Source: Burkholderiales bacterium
GTDB lineage: Bacteria; Pseudomonadota; Gammaproteobacteria; Burkholderiales; Burkholderiaceae_C
Direction of reading: 5' to 3'
Assembly: GCA_005793295.1 (NCBI GenBank)
Contig: SXSX01000036.1
Location: forward strand, 1-31,378
DNA length: 31,378 nucleotides
Shown: piece by piece, positions 1 to 8,080 of the stretch
Layout: every line of letters begins with the position of its first letter
Numbering within the stretch: the first letter of the stretch is position 1
Program-made: the position numbers and the translations under genes
Notes under the pieces: model-generated
Told to the model about the DNA's origin: nothing
What the model saw: the letters and a program-made list of their open reading frames with translations, nothing else
The model's database searches: none

Positions 1-456
1 AGTCTTTTTGTAACACACGATCAAGTTGAAGCCATGACGCTGGCCCAGCGCATGATCGTTATGAACGGCGGCCAGTTGGAGCAGTTCGGAACCCCAGAAG
101 AGGTTTACACGCGTCCCGAGACTACATTTGTGGCCAGCTTTATAGGTTCACCTCCCATGAATCTTTTGAGACATGCACCCGGTGCTAATTCAGATGTGAT
201 AACCGGCATAAGGCCTGAACATTTAGACATCACACCTTCAGGGTGGGAGCTTCAGGTCGACGCGGTAGAAATGTTGGGTGCAGAGCGACTTATTCATGGT
301 CACTGGTTGCATGGAAATTCTGAAGAATCGCTCACCATTCGCACAGACGAGTCCTGTATTTCCCCCCCATTGGGCTCGACGCTTTTTGTAACCCCTCGGC
401 CTGGACGCATTCATCGATTTGATGCTGGCTCCGGTCGAAGAATTGCGGAGGCTTGA
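1..456 (+). CDS. ugpC: ABC importer ATPase, UgpC-type (3' part only)
   Basis: This is the C-terminal part of an importer ATPase; the reading frame is open from base 1, so the Walker A, signature and Walker B motifs lie outside the window. The first visible residues are the switch (H-loop) region VTHDQVEAMTLAQR, followed by RPETTFVASFIGSPPMNLL, which is typical of UgpC/MalK ATPases. The end is a TOBE domain with GIRPEHL, then VEMLGAERLIHGHW and FDAGSGRR, which resemble the tail of E. coli UgpC more than that of MalK. UgpC energises uptake of sn-glycerol-3-phosphate and glycerophosphodiesters at the inner membrane. The rest of a ugp operon would lie upstream, so a related sugar importer remains possible. 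An ABC exporter gene follows after 46 bases on the same strand. Confidence 0.85.
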   Translation, partial: SLFVTHDQVEAMTLAQRMIVMNGGQLEQFGTPEEVYTRPETTFVASFIGSPPMNLLRHAPGANSDVITGIRPEHLDITPSGWELQVDAVEMLGAERLIHGHWLHGNSEESLTIRTDESCISPPLGSTLFVTPRPGRIHRFDAGSGRRIAEA

Positions 457-502
457 TGCACTTGGGATGCATGTTGTTCTTGGGGATATAGTCAAAGACA
501 AC

Positions 503-2290
503 ATGCACCCACTCAAAAAACTCCTCTCCTACGCCCGCGCCTACCGCCGTGATTTCCGCATCGCGGCTATGTATTCGGTACTCAATAAGTTTTTTGATAT
601 CTTGCCCGAGGTATTGATTGGCGCTGCGGTGGATGTGGTGATTAAGGGCGACCAGAGTTTTTTAGCCCGCAACGTGTTGGGCGCAGTAGGCATTACCAGT
701 ACCTGGCACCAGTTGTTGGCGCTAGGCGCATTGAACGTGGTGATCTGGGGGGGTGAATCGCTGTTTCAGTATCTCTATGAGGTGAAGTGGCGTCAGCTGG
801 CGCAAGACATTCAGCACGATCTGCGTTTAGATACCTACGGCCACGTTCAGAAATTGGACATGGCGTATTTTGAAAATCAGCGCACCGGTAATTTGATGGC
901 GATTTTGAACGACGATATCAACCAGATGGAGCGTTTCTTAAACGGCGGGGCGAACCAAATCATCCAAGTGTTTTGTTCGTCGTTGATGATCAGCGCTGTT
1001 TTTTTTGCGATGCAGCCCGGCATTGCTTTGATCGCGCTCTTGCCGGTCCCTGTCATTTTGTTTGGTGCGTTTTGGTTTCAGAAGCGCTTGGCTCCGCGCT
1101 ATGCGGAAGTTCGCGAGGCCGCTGGTGATGTGGGCGCTCGCCTAAACAATAACCTGCTGGGGTTGGCAACCATCAAAGCGTTTGCAACCGAGGGTTTTGA
1201 AGCGGCGCAGATCGGGCAGGCAAGCAACCGCTACCGCAGCGCGAACTCCAAAGCCATTCGGGTCAGTTCGGCCATTACACCCGTGATTCGGATGGCGATT
1301 TTGAGCGGATTTACCGCTACCTTGCTCTACGGCGGATGGCTGACCCTTCACGATGATTTAGCTGTGGGCGCATATTCGGTGTTGGTGTTTCTAACCCAAC
1401 GCCTGCTGTGGCCGATGACGGGTTTGGCCGATGTCGCAGACATGTACCAACGCTCTATGGCGGCGATTGATCGCGCTATGCAACTTTTGGGAACGCCCAT
1501 CACCATTGCTTACGAAGGCCAGCACTTTGACAAAGCAAAAATTCAAGGCGAGTTACGTTTTGAAAACGTTGGCTTTTCCTATGACAGCACCGACCCCGAT
1601 GTTCCTACAGTTCAAGGTATCAATATCACCTTGGTAGCGGGAAAAACAACCGCATTCGTTGGAACCACGGGTTCAGGTAAGTCCACCTTGGTGAAACTCC
1701 TGTTGCGGTTTTATTCGCCACAACAAGGGCGAATTTTGTTGGACGGCCAAGCTATTGACGCATTGAACTTGCAAGACCTGCGACGCTGTATGGGTTATGT
1801 TGCCCAGGATTCTTTTCTGACCGATGGGACGGTGGCTGAGAACATTGCTTACGGCTCAGACAATGTGAGTGAAGCTGCCATTGCAGACGCAGCGCGGGCG
1901 TCCGAATCCACTGAATTTATTTTGAAGCTGCCTTTGGGTTTTGCAACCCGCATCGGCGAGCGGGGGCAAAAGCTCTCGGGAGGGCAGCGTCAGCGCTTGG
2001 CGCTTGCCCGCGCCATCCTAAAGAATCCGCCCATTTTGATTCTGGACGAAGCGACGAGTGCAGTTGATAATGAAACGGAAGCAGCGATTCAACGCTCCTT
2101 AGACGTTGTGTCACGCAACCGGACTACGATTGTGATTGCCCACCGACTCTCGACTGTGCGCCAGGCTGATTGCATTCACTTGATGGAAGACGGGCAGATT
2201 GTCGAAAGCGGGACGCATGAAGCTTTGATCGCACGCGATGGTGGTTATGCCGCACTTTGGCGTTTACAAACAGGAGAACGACTGATATGA
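503..2290 (+). CDS. ABC exporter, fused permease and ATPase (MsbA-like)
   Basis: A 595-residue half-transporter with membrane domain and ATPase on one chain, expected to work as a homodimer in the inner membrane. The first ~310 residues are an exporter-type six-helix domain. The ATPase domain has Walker A GTTGSGKST (387-395), signature LSGGQ (491-495), Walker B ILILDE with Asp515 and Glu516, and the H-loop in IVIAHRLST. The frame stays open upstream to an ATG at 419, but that would overlap the ugpC tail; the ATG at 503 begins MHPLKKLL just before the first helix and is the likelier start. The stop overlaps the next start as ATGA, so it is probably translationally coupled to the MFS gene. The substrate cannot be read from sequence; lipid or drug export is usual for the family. 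Confidence 0.85.
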   Translation: MHPLKKLLSYARAYRRDFRIAAMYSVLNKFFDILPEVLIGAAVDVVIKGDQSFLARNVLGAVGITSTWHQLLALGALNVVIWGGESLFQYLYEVKWRQLAQDIQHDLRLDTYGHVQKLDMAYFENQRTGNLMAILNDDINQMERFLNGGANQIIQVFCSSLMISAVFFAMQPGIALIALLPVPVILFGAFWFQKRLAPRYAEVREAAGDVGARLNNNLLGLATIKAFATEGFEAAQIGQASNRYRSANSKAIRVSSAITPVIRMAILSGFTATLLYGGWLTLHDDLAVGAYSVLVFLTQRLLWPMTGLADVADMYQRSMAAIDRAMQLLGTPITIAYEGQHFDKAKIQGELRFENVGFSYDSTDPDVPTVQGINITLVAGKTTAFVGTTGSGKSTLVKLLLRFYSPQQGRILLDGQAIDALNLQDLRRCMGYVAQDSFLTDGTVAENIAYGSDNVSEAAIADAARASESTEFILKLPLGFATRIGERGQKLSGGQRQRLALARAILKNPPILILDEATSAVDNETEAAIQRSLDVVSRNRTTIVIAHRLSTVRQADCIHLMEDGQIVESGTHEALIARDGGYAALWRLQTGERLI

Positions 2291-3636
2291 AAACGACGCA
2301 TTCGAGTGATTCCCTAGAACCTGCAGGACAATTCGCATTGTTGTTGCAGCGGCGATTTGGTCCATTTTTTTGGACGCAATTCAGCGGTGCTGCAAACGAC
2401 AACGTTTTTAAGTTTGCATTCACCGTGATGGTGACCTACCAATTGTCTGTCGATTGGCTGCCGCCATCGTTAGCGGGTTTGGTTATTGGCGCTTTATTCA
2501 TACTTCCCTACGTTCTTTTTTCTGCAAGCAGCGGACAACTGGCAGACAAATGGGAAAAAGCGCGGCTCATGCGTGCTGTCAAAAATTTAGAAATTGCCAT
2601 CATGGCCTTGGCGGTATTTGGATTTATTCAAGGCAACGCCGTCATCTTGCTGATTTGCACTTTTTTGATGGGTTGCCATTCCACCTTATTTGGCCCCGCT
2701 AAATTTGCGTACCTGCCTGACGCCTTAAACGAGAAGGAATTGGTCGGTGGCAACGGCATGGTGGAGATGGGAACGTTTGTGGCTATCTTGCTTGGCAATA
2801 TGGTAGGCGGCTTGTTGGTGGCTATTCCGCAGGTGGGCCATGCAGTTGTTGCCTGCGCTTGTGTACTTTTTGCTGTTTTGGGGCGTATTGCTGCGGGTCG
2901 CATTCCGAGTTACCCCGCCACAGCGCCTGATTTGCGCTTGGACTGGAACCCGTTTTTTCAAACCTGGAAAAACATTCAGATGTCGCGGCAAGACCCTGTG
3001 GTTTTTCGCTCTTTGCTAGCTATCAGTTGGATGTGGTTTTTTGGGGCGGTTTTTTTGAGCCAGTTTCCTGCCTTTGCCAAAGAAGTTTTGCATGGCAATG
3101 AGCAGGTGGCCTCTTTGCTATTGGTGGTTTTTTCTGTCGGAGTGGGTGTCGGGGCTTTAATGTGCGAAGGCTTAAGCCGAAGAAAAAATTCTTTGGGCTT
3201 GGTGCCGCTTGGCGCATTAGGAATGAGCGTATTTGCCATCGATTTGTACTTCGCCTCGCGAGGCTTGCCCCAAGTGCCCCTCATGGACTTTGCGACTTTT
3301 GCACAACAACCCGCCCATTGGCGAGTCATGGCGGATTTGGGTTTGATGAGTTTGTTCACAGGACTCTACAGCGTGCCGATGTACGTTTTGATTCAACAAC
3401 GTAGCCACGCTTCGCACCGCGCCCGCATCATTGCGGCCAACAACATCATTAACGCGCTATTTATGGTGGCCAGCTCTCTGATTGCTGGCGCATTACTTAC
3501 GTCAGGCTACTCAATCCCCGAGGTTTTTATGCTGACGGGTTGTGTGAACTTGGTGTTCTCTGCCTATGTATTTTGGCGGGTTCCAGAGTACTGGAACGGC
3601 TTTATCGCGCTGTTTAAGACTTCAGCGCGACTTTAG
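2287..3636 (+). CDS. MFS transporter, LplT-like
   Basis: A 449-residue major facilitator protein with about 12 hydrophobic segments. The N-terminus (FFWTQFSGAANDNVFKFAF) is the NDN-type start seen in lysophospholipid transporters of the LplT group, including those fused to acyltransferases; no acyltransferase domain is fused here. LplT flips lysophospholipids inward across the inner membrane for reacylation. The ATG at 2287 has an AGGAGA ribosome site at 2272-2277 and overlaps the stop of the ABC exporter by four bases, so the two are almost certainly co-transcribed. The 3' end overlaps trhO on the other strand by 23 bases. The family is secure; the lysophospholipid substrate is inferred from similarity at the N-terminus. 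Confidence 0.75.
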   Translation: MKTTHSSDSLEPAGQFALLLQRRFGPFFWTQFSGAANDNVFKFAFTVMVTYQLSVDWLPPSLAGLVIGALFILPYVLFSASSGQLADKWEKARLMRAVKNLEIAIMALAVFGFIQGNAVILLICTFLMGCHSTLFGPAKFAYLPDALNEKELVGGNGMVEMGTFVAILLGNMVGGLLVAIPQVGHAVVACACVLFAVLGRIAAGRIPSYPATAPDLRLDWNPFFQTWKNIQMSRQDPVVFRSLLAISWMWFFGAVFLSQFPAFAKEVLHGNEQVASLLLVVFSVGVGVGALMCEGLSRRKNSLGLVPLGALGMSVFAIDLYFASRGLPQVPLMDFATFAQQPAHWRVMADLGLMSLFTGLYSVPMYVLIQQRSHASHRARIIAANNIINALFMVASSLIAGALLTSGYSIPEVFMLTGCVNLVFSAYVFWRVPEYWNGFIALFKTSARL

Positions 3637-4357
3637 ACAAATCGGACCCGAGCGCCCGGCGTTCGTCAAACACAAAACACCCGCCGGTGTAGTGCTTGCC
3701 GTCGGTTTCTTCAAAGTATTTGAGAATACCGCCTTCGAGTTGGTACACGTTTTCTAACCCTTCTTCGCGCATCAAGATGGCAGCTTTTTCGCAGCGAATG
3801 CCGCCAGTACAAAAGCTCACCACGGTTTTGCCAACGAGTTCGGCTTTGTGGGCCCGCAGGGCGTCCGGAAATTCCGTGAACTTGGTGATGCGCAAATCAA
3901 TCGCGCCTTCAAAGGTCCCCTCATCAACCTCAAAGTCATTGCGCGTATCCAGGGTGACTACGGAGCGGCCTTCGTCGTCAGTCCCTTGCACGAGCCAACG
4001 TCTGACGGTTTCTGCGGTAACAGCAGGAGCGCGGCCTTGGGCGGGTTGAATCGCGGGGTGGTTCATGCGAATGATTTCGCCCTTGACCTTGACCAGCATT
4101 TTTTTAAATGGCTGGTTGTCGGACCAACTCTCTTTGGGTGTGATGTCACCAAACCGTGGATCGGTATGTAACTGGCCTACAAAGCGGCGCACGGTTTCAG
4201 GCGGCCCGGCTAAAAACAAATTAATACCTTCTTCGGCTAACAAGATAGTCCCTTTGAGCTGCAAGGCTTGGGCGCGAGCCAGAAAAAGCGCCCGAAGTTC
4301 CAGGGTATCCGTGAGCGGGGTAAATTTGTAGGCCGAGATGTTAAGAATGGTGTTCAC
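3614..4357 (-). CDS. trhO: tRNA uridine-34 hydroxylase TrhO (rhodanese family)
   Basis: A 247-residue YceA/TrhO protein. The family hydroxylates U34 of certain tRNAs to 5-hydroxyuridine, the first step toward the wobble modifications cmo5U or mo5U. The N-terminal half carries the family signature ISAYKF, then GTILLAEEGINLFLAG (37-51). The rhodanese half has LDTRNDFEV (136-144) and the active loop CTGGIRC with Cys183 and Cys189. The start is a GTG at 4355-4357, giving MNTILNISAYKF, which matches the usual family start; there is no ribosome site before it, but a TAAAAT box lies seven bases upstream. The gene is divergent from dnaE across 53 bases and overlaps the MFS gene at its 3' end. Confidence 0.93.
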   Translation of the reverse strand: MNTILNISAYKFTPLTDTLELRALFLARAQALQLKGTILLAEEGINLFLAGPPETVRRFVGQLHTDPRFGDITPKESWSDNQPFKKMLVKVKGEIIRMNHPAIQPAQGRAPAVTAETVRRWLVQGTDDEGRSVVTLDTRNDFEVDEGTFEGAIDLRITKFTEFPDALRAHKAELVGKTVVSFCTGGIRCEKAAILMREEGLENVYQLEGGILKYFEETDGKHYTGGCFVFDERRALGSDLSKVALKS

Positions 4358-4364
4358 AGGGGGG

Positions 4365-4370
4365 ATTTTA
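4365..4370 (-). promoter_or_regulatory. Candidate -10 box for trhO
   Basis: TAAAAT on the minus strand, one mismatch from TATAAT, followed by seven bases (CCCCCCT) and then the GTG start of trhO. That spacing would place the transcription start at or very near the start codon. A weak -35 candidate, TTCGCA, lies 18 bases upstream. This is a sequence-only prediction. Confidence 0.4.
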
Positions 4371-4398
4371 CGGAGCCCGGGCCGGGGCTGCGAAAACC

Positions 4399-4404
4399 TA
4401 CAAT
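4399..4404 (+). promoter_or_regulatory. Candidate -10 box for dnaE
   Basis: TACAAT on the plus strand, one mismatch from TATAAT, then six bases before the dnaE ATG at 4411. No ribosome site lies between box and start codon, so transcription could begin on the ATG. No convincing -35 is visible because the upstream bases are a G/C block. Confidence 0.4.
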
Positions 4405-4410
4405 GCTTGG

Positions 4411-7400
4411 ATGTTTATTCACCTGCGCATTCACACAGAGTTTTCGGTCGTTGACGGTACCAACCGCATCGACGAGCTAGTCGGATTGGCCGCCCAAGAC
4501 CAGCAACCCGCCTTGGCGATTACGGACCTGAACAACCTCTTTGGCGCAATCAAGTTTTATAAAAAATCCCGTGACAACGGAGTGAAGCCGATTCTTGGCG
4601 CCGAAGTGATTTTGGAAGGCTTGGGTGCCGATACCAATGCTGTCTCGCGCATTGTGTTGTTGGTTCAAAACAAGCAGGGTTACTTGAACCTCTCGGAGTT
4701 GCTGGCGCGCTCCTACACGCAAAATACAGGCAAGGCTATGGTGGTTGCCAAGCTGGAATGGTTGCAGGAACTGAGCGAGGGTTTGATTGCACTGTCAGGC
4801 GCCCAAGCCGGCCCCGTCGGGCAAGCCTTGGTTCAAGGGGACACGGAGCGTGCGCATGAGTGGGCTTTGCAGTTATCAAGCATTTTTACCCACCGCTTTT
4901 ATTTGGAAATTCAACGCGCTGGGCGCTTGGATGACGAGGCCCATGTGGCGGCCTGCGTCCAGTTGGCAGCGCGTATGCATTTGCCTGTGGTCGCGACGCA
5001 TCCAGTTCAGTTTTCGCAGCCCGATGATTTTGAAGCGCATGAAGCCCGGGTCTGTATTTCCGATGGTGAGTTACTTAGTAACCCCAAACGGATCCGCCGA
5101 TTTACGCGCGAGCAGTATTTCAAAACCAGCGCAGAGATGGAGGCTTTGTTTGCCGATATCCCTTCGGCTATTTTCAACACCCAAGAAATCGCCAAGCGCT
5201 GTAACCTCAGTTTGGTGTTAGGCAAGCCGCAACTGCCAGAGTTCCCCACCCCTCTGGTGGACGGTGTGCGCATGATTCCGGAAGATTATTTTCGGTACGC
5301 TTCCCACGAAGGGCTCAAAGAGCGCATGTTGCACTTGTACCCGCAAGAGTCAGAGCGGCAAGCGCAGATGCCAAGGTACGTTGAGCGTCTCGAGTTTGAG
5401 CTCACGACCATTGTGAATATGGGCTTTCCGGGTTATTTCTTGATCGTTGGTGATTTCATTAACTGGGCCAAAAGCAATGGCTGCCCAGTTGGACCTGGGC
5501 GCGGTTCCGGCGCAGGCTCGTTGGTGGCGTACGCCTTGAAAATTACTGACTTGGACCCACTGCAGTACAAGCTGCTTTTTGAGCGTTTCTTAAATCCGGA
5601 GCGGGTATCCATGCCCGACTTCGATATTGATTTTTGCCAAGGCAATCGCGACCGGGTGATTGATTACGTTAAAGAAAAATACGGCAAAGCTGCGGTCAGC
5701 CAGATTGTGACTTTTGGAACGATGGCCGCCCGCGCGGCGATTCGTGACGTTGGGCGGGTACTTGACTTTAGCTATCCGTTTTGTGACGGAATCAGTAAGC
5801 TCATCCCTAATAAGCCTGGAACCTCGGTCTCCTTGCAGGTTGCGCCCACAGAGCGCAAAAAAGACGATAAGACGGTGTACGCCAGCGAAGCCGAACCCCT
5901 TTTGGCCGAGCGCGAGGCCAAGGAGGAAGACGTTAAAACGTTGTTGGAGTTGGCCCGCAAGTTAGAAGGCATGACGCGCAATGTAGGAATGCATGCGGGT
6001 GGCGTTTTGATTGCGCCGGGTAAGCTCACCGACTTCTGCCCGCTGTACCAACAGCCAGGCAGCGAATCGGCGGTAAGCCAATACGACAAAGATGACGTCG
6101 AAGCCATTGGCTTGGTGAAGTTTGACTTCTTAGGCTTGGCGACCTTAACGATTTTAGAAATCGCCAAGGAATTCATCAGCACACGACACGCGGGACAAGA
6201 AAACTTTGCGTTTGAGAACCTGCCGCTTAATGATCCCGAGGTGTACCGTCTTTTTTCTGAAGGAAAAACGGAAGCGGTCTTTCAGTTTGAAAGCCGTGGG
6301 ATGCAAGGTATGTTGCGCGATGCGAAGCCCACGCGCTTAGAAGATTTAATTGCACTTAACGCGCTCTACCGTCCCGGCCCCATGGACTTGATCCCGAGTT
6401 TTGTGGCGCGTAAACACGGACGCGAAGAGATTGAATACCCGCACCCCCTGGTTGCAGAGATGTTGTCGGAGACCTACGGCATCATGGTGTACCAAGAACA
6501 GGTGATGCAAACCGCGCAGATTTTGGGTGGCTACTCTTTGGGTAGCGCTGATATGTTGCGCCGTGCGATGGGTAAGAAAGATGCCGAAGAAATGGCCAAC
6601 CATCGGGCAATCTTTCGCGCAGGCGCGGCCAAGAACAATATCACCGAAATTAAAGCCGATGAAGTATTTGACTTGATGGAGCGGTTTGCGGGCTACGGAT
6701 TTAATAAATCCCACGCTGCGGCTTACTCCCTCTTGGCGTACCACACCGCTTGGATCAAGGTCCACTACACGGCCGAATTCTTTTGCGCCAATATGACAGT
6801 GGAGATGGACGACACCGATAAGCTCAAGATTTTATTTGGTGATGCCGAAAAATTTAATATCCACTTTGAGCCGCCCAATGTCAACCGAGGCGTTTACCGG
6901 TTCGAGCCTATCTCTAACCAACACATTCGGTATGGATTAGGCGCGATCAAGGGAACTGGCCAACAGGCCATCGAGGCGATCATCGCGGCTCGCGAAGGCC
7001 GTGGCCCGACCGCAGAGGCGGGGCCCTTCACCAGCTTGTTTGATTTTTGTCGCCGGGTCGAGCGTTCGCGTTTGAACAAGCGCTGCCTTGAAGCCTTGAT
7101 CAAAGCCGGTGCGTTTGATACCTTGGAACTCAACCGGGCAGCATTGCTTGCCTCAGTAGATCGTGCATTTGATTTTTCAGCCGCCGCCAGCGCCCATGAA
7201 AACCAAGTCGGCTTGTTTGATATGGGCGGGCCCGATGACCACGGCTCCAGTAGCCAAGAGCCTGAATTGGTCAGCGCTTTGCCATGGGGTGTGAAAGAGC
7301 GGCTGACCCAAGAAAAGTCGGCAGTGGGCTTTTACCTGTCGGGTCACTTGTTTGATGAGGTGGCTTTAGAAGTAAGACGTTTTGCCAAGCGCCCGATTGA

Positions 7401-7980
7401 AGAGTTACTAGAAACCCGAGAACCTCAATTGCTCGCGGGTATCGTGACCGATTTTCGGGTGATCAACGGCCAGCGCGGAAAGCTCGCATTGTTCAAACTC
7501 GATGACAAGTCTGCAACGATTGAAGCCCGCGCCGATGAAGGCTTGCTCAATGCCCACAAAAACCTGCTTAAAGAAGACGCTTTGATTATTGCGATGGGTA
7601 AAGCCCAGCCGGATCGGTTCTCGGGCGGTATGCAATTCACAATCACCCAGTTGTGGGATTTAGAACAGGCGCGTTGCCGGTTTGGAAAATTTCTGCGAGT
7701 CGCCATCAAACCCGATGCCCAAACCGCAGGCCCCGACATTGCCCAATTGCTGCGCGAGTTTCCTGCGCAACGTGAAATGACAGAGCAGGGCGAATTGGTG
7801 CGCGGCCTGTTGGTGCGTTTTGCGGTGGAATTACCGCCGGGTGATTCGATGGCCCCACAAGAAGGTGCGGTCGCGGAAGTTCAGCTGCATGACAACGCCC
7901 GTTTTTACCCCAGCGATGCAGCCCTGGCCCGCTGGCGCTCCCAGGCCGAGCAGGGCCAAGCGGTGATTGCTTACGATTGA
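4411..7980 (+). CDS. dnaE: DNA polymerase III alpha subunit
   Basis: The replicative polymerase catalytic subunit, 1189 residues, slightly longer than the 1160 of E. coli. It opens with a PHP domain (HLRIHTEFSVVDGTNRIDEL). The polymerase core includes GPGRGSGAGSLVAYAL, the palm motif PDFDIDF with catalytic Asp403 and Asp405, and the third acidic residue in KFDFLGL at Asp572. YRPGPMDLIP and GYGFNKSHAAAYS are further conserved blocks. An internal clamp-binding motif QVGLF starts at residue 932, and an OB-fold stretch follows (LLAGIVTDFRVINGQRGKLALF). No truncation or frameshift is seen. The start is the ATG at 4411; the ATG at 4403 is out of frame. It is transcribed alone, divergent from trhO. 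Confidence 0.98.
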   Translation: MFIHLRIHTEFSVVDGTNRIDELVGLAAQDQQPALAITDLNNLFGAIKFYKKSRDNGVKPILGAEVILEGLGADTNAVSRIVLLVQNKQGYLNLSELLARSYTQNTGKAMVVAKLEWLQELSEGLIALSGAQAGPVGQALVQGDTERAHEWALQLSSIFTHRFYLEIQRAGRLDDEAHVAACVQLAARMHLPVVATHPVQFSQPDDFEAHEARVCISDGELLSNPKRIRRFTREQYFKTSAEMEALFADIPSAIFNTQEIAKRCNLSLVLGKPQLPEFPTPLVDGVRMIPEDYFRYASHEGLKERMLHLYPQESERQAQMPRYVERLEFELTTIVNMGFPGYFLIVGDFINWAKSNGCPVGPGRGSGAGSLVAYALKITDLDPLQYKLLFERFLNPERVSMPDFDIDFCQGNRDRVIDYVKEKYGKAAVSQIVTFGTMAARAAIRDVGRVLDFSYPFCDGISKLIPNKPGTSVSLQVAPTERKKDDKTVYASEAEPLLAEREAKEEDVKTLLELARKLEGMTRNVGMHAGGVLIAPGKLTDFCPLYQQPGSESAVSQYDKDDVEAIGLVKFDFLGLATLTILEIAKEFISTRHAGQENFAFENLPLNDPEVYRLFSEGKTEAVFQFESRGMQGMLRDAKPTRLEDLIALNALYRPGPMDLIPSFVARKHGREEIEYPHPLVAEMLSETYGIMVYQEQVMQTAQILGGYSLGSADMLRRAMGKKDAEEMANHRAIFRAGAAKNNITEIKADEVFDLMERFAGYGFNKSHAAAYSLLAYHTAWIKVHYTAEFFCANMTVEMDDTDKLKILFGDAEKFNIHFEPPNVNRGVYRFEPISNQHIRYGLGAIKGTGQQAIEAIIAAREGRGPTAEAGPFTSLFDFCRRVERSRLNKRCLEALIKAGAFDTLELNRAALLASVDRAFDFSAAASAHENQVGLFDMGGPDDHGSSSQEPELVSALPWGVKERLTQEKSAVGFYLSGHLFDEVALEVRRFAKRPIEELLETREPQLLAGIVTDFRVINGQRGKLALFKLDDKSATIEARADEGLLNAHKNLLKEDALIIAMGKAQPDRFSGGMQFTITQLWDLEQARCRFGKFLRVAIKPDAQTAGPDIAQLLREFPAQREMTEQGELVRGLLVRFAVELPPGDSMAPQEGAVAEVQLHDNARFYPSDAALARWRSQAEQGQAVIAYD

Positions 7981-7985
7981 ATTAT

Positions 7986-8017
7986 TAGCAAACTGACCTA
8001 ATCGAGGGTTTTTGCTA
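7986..8017 (+). repeat. Inverted repeat after dnaE, possible weak terminator
   Basis: TAGCAAA (7986-7992) and TTTGCTA (8011-8017) form a perfect seven-base stem around an 18-base loop, beginning six bases after the dnaE stop. There is no T-run behind it, so intrinsic termination is uncertain. The 100-base gap to the next gene is otherwise A/T-rich. Confidence 0.3.
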
Positions 8018-8033
8018 GGGTCAAGCCCGAAAA

Positions 8034-8047
8034 AATTGTATACAGTT
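8034..8047. promoter_or_regulatory. Palindromic candidate operator (TGTATACA core)
   Basis: A 14-base near-palindrome with arms AATTGTA and TACAGTT; 12 of 14 positions are symmetric and the centre TGTATACA (8037-8044) is perfect. It lies 34-47 bases before the ATG of the importer's binding-protein gene. The form resembles operators of FCD-type GntR regulators (TTGTATACAA-like). No regulator gene is adjacent, so the partner is unknown. Confidence 0.35.
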
Positions 8048-8080
8048 GTCTGGTTTAAATTTTAAATTTTGGGATTATTT

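Noticed and set aside
3696..4331. Plus-strand frames opposite trhO
   Set aside because: trhO has complete family motifs on the minus strand; the plus-strand frames are shadows without recognisable domains.
8018..8036. Short GGG...CCC stem followed by A-run before the importer
   Set aside because: Three base pairs are too weak for a terminator and an A-run is on the wrong strand for termination of dnaE.
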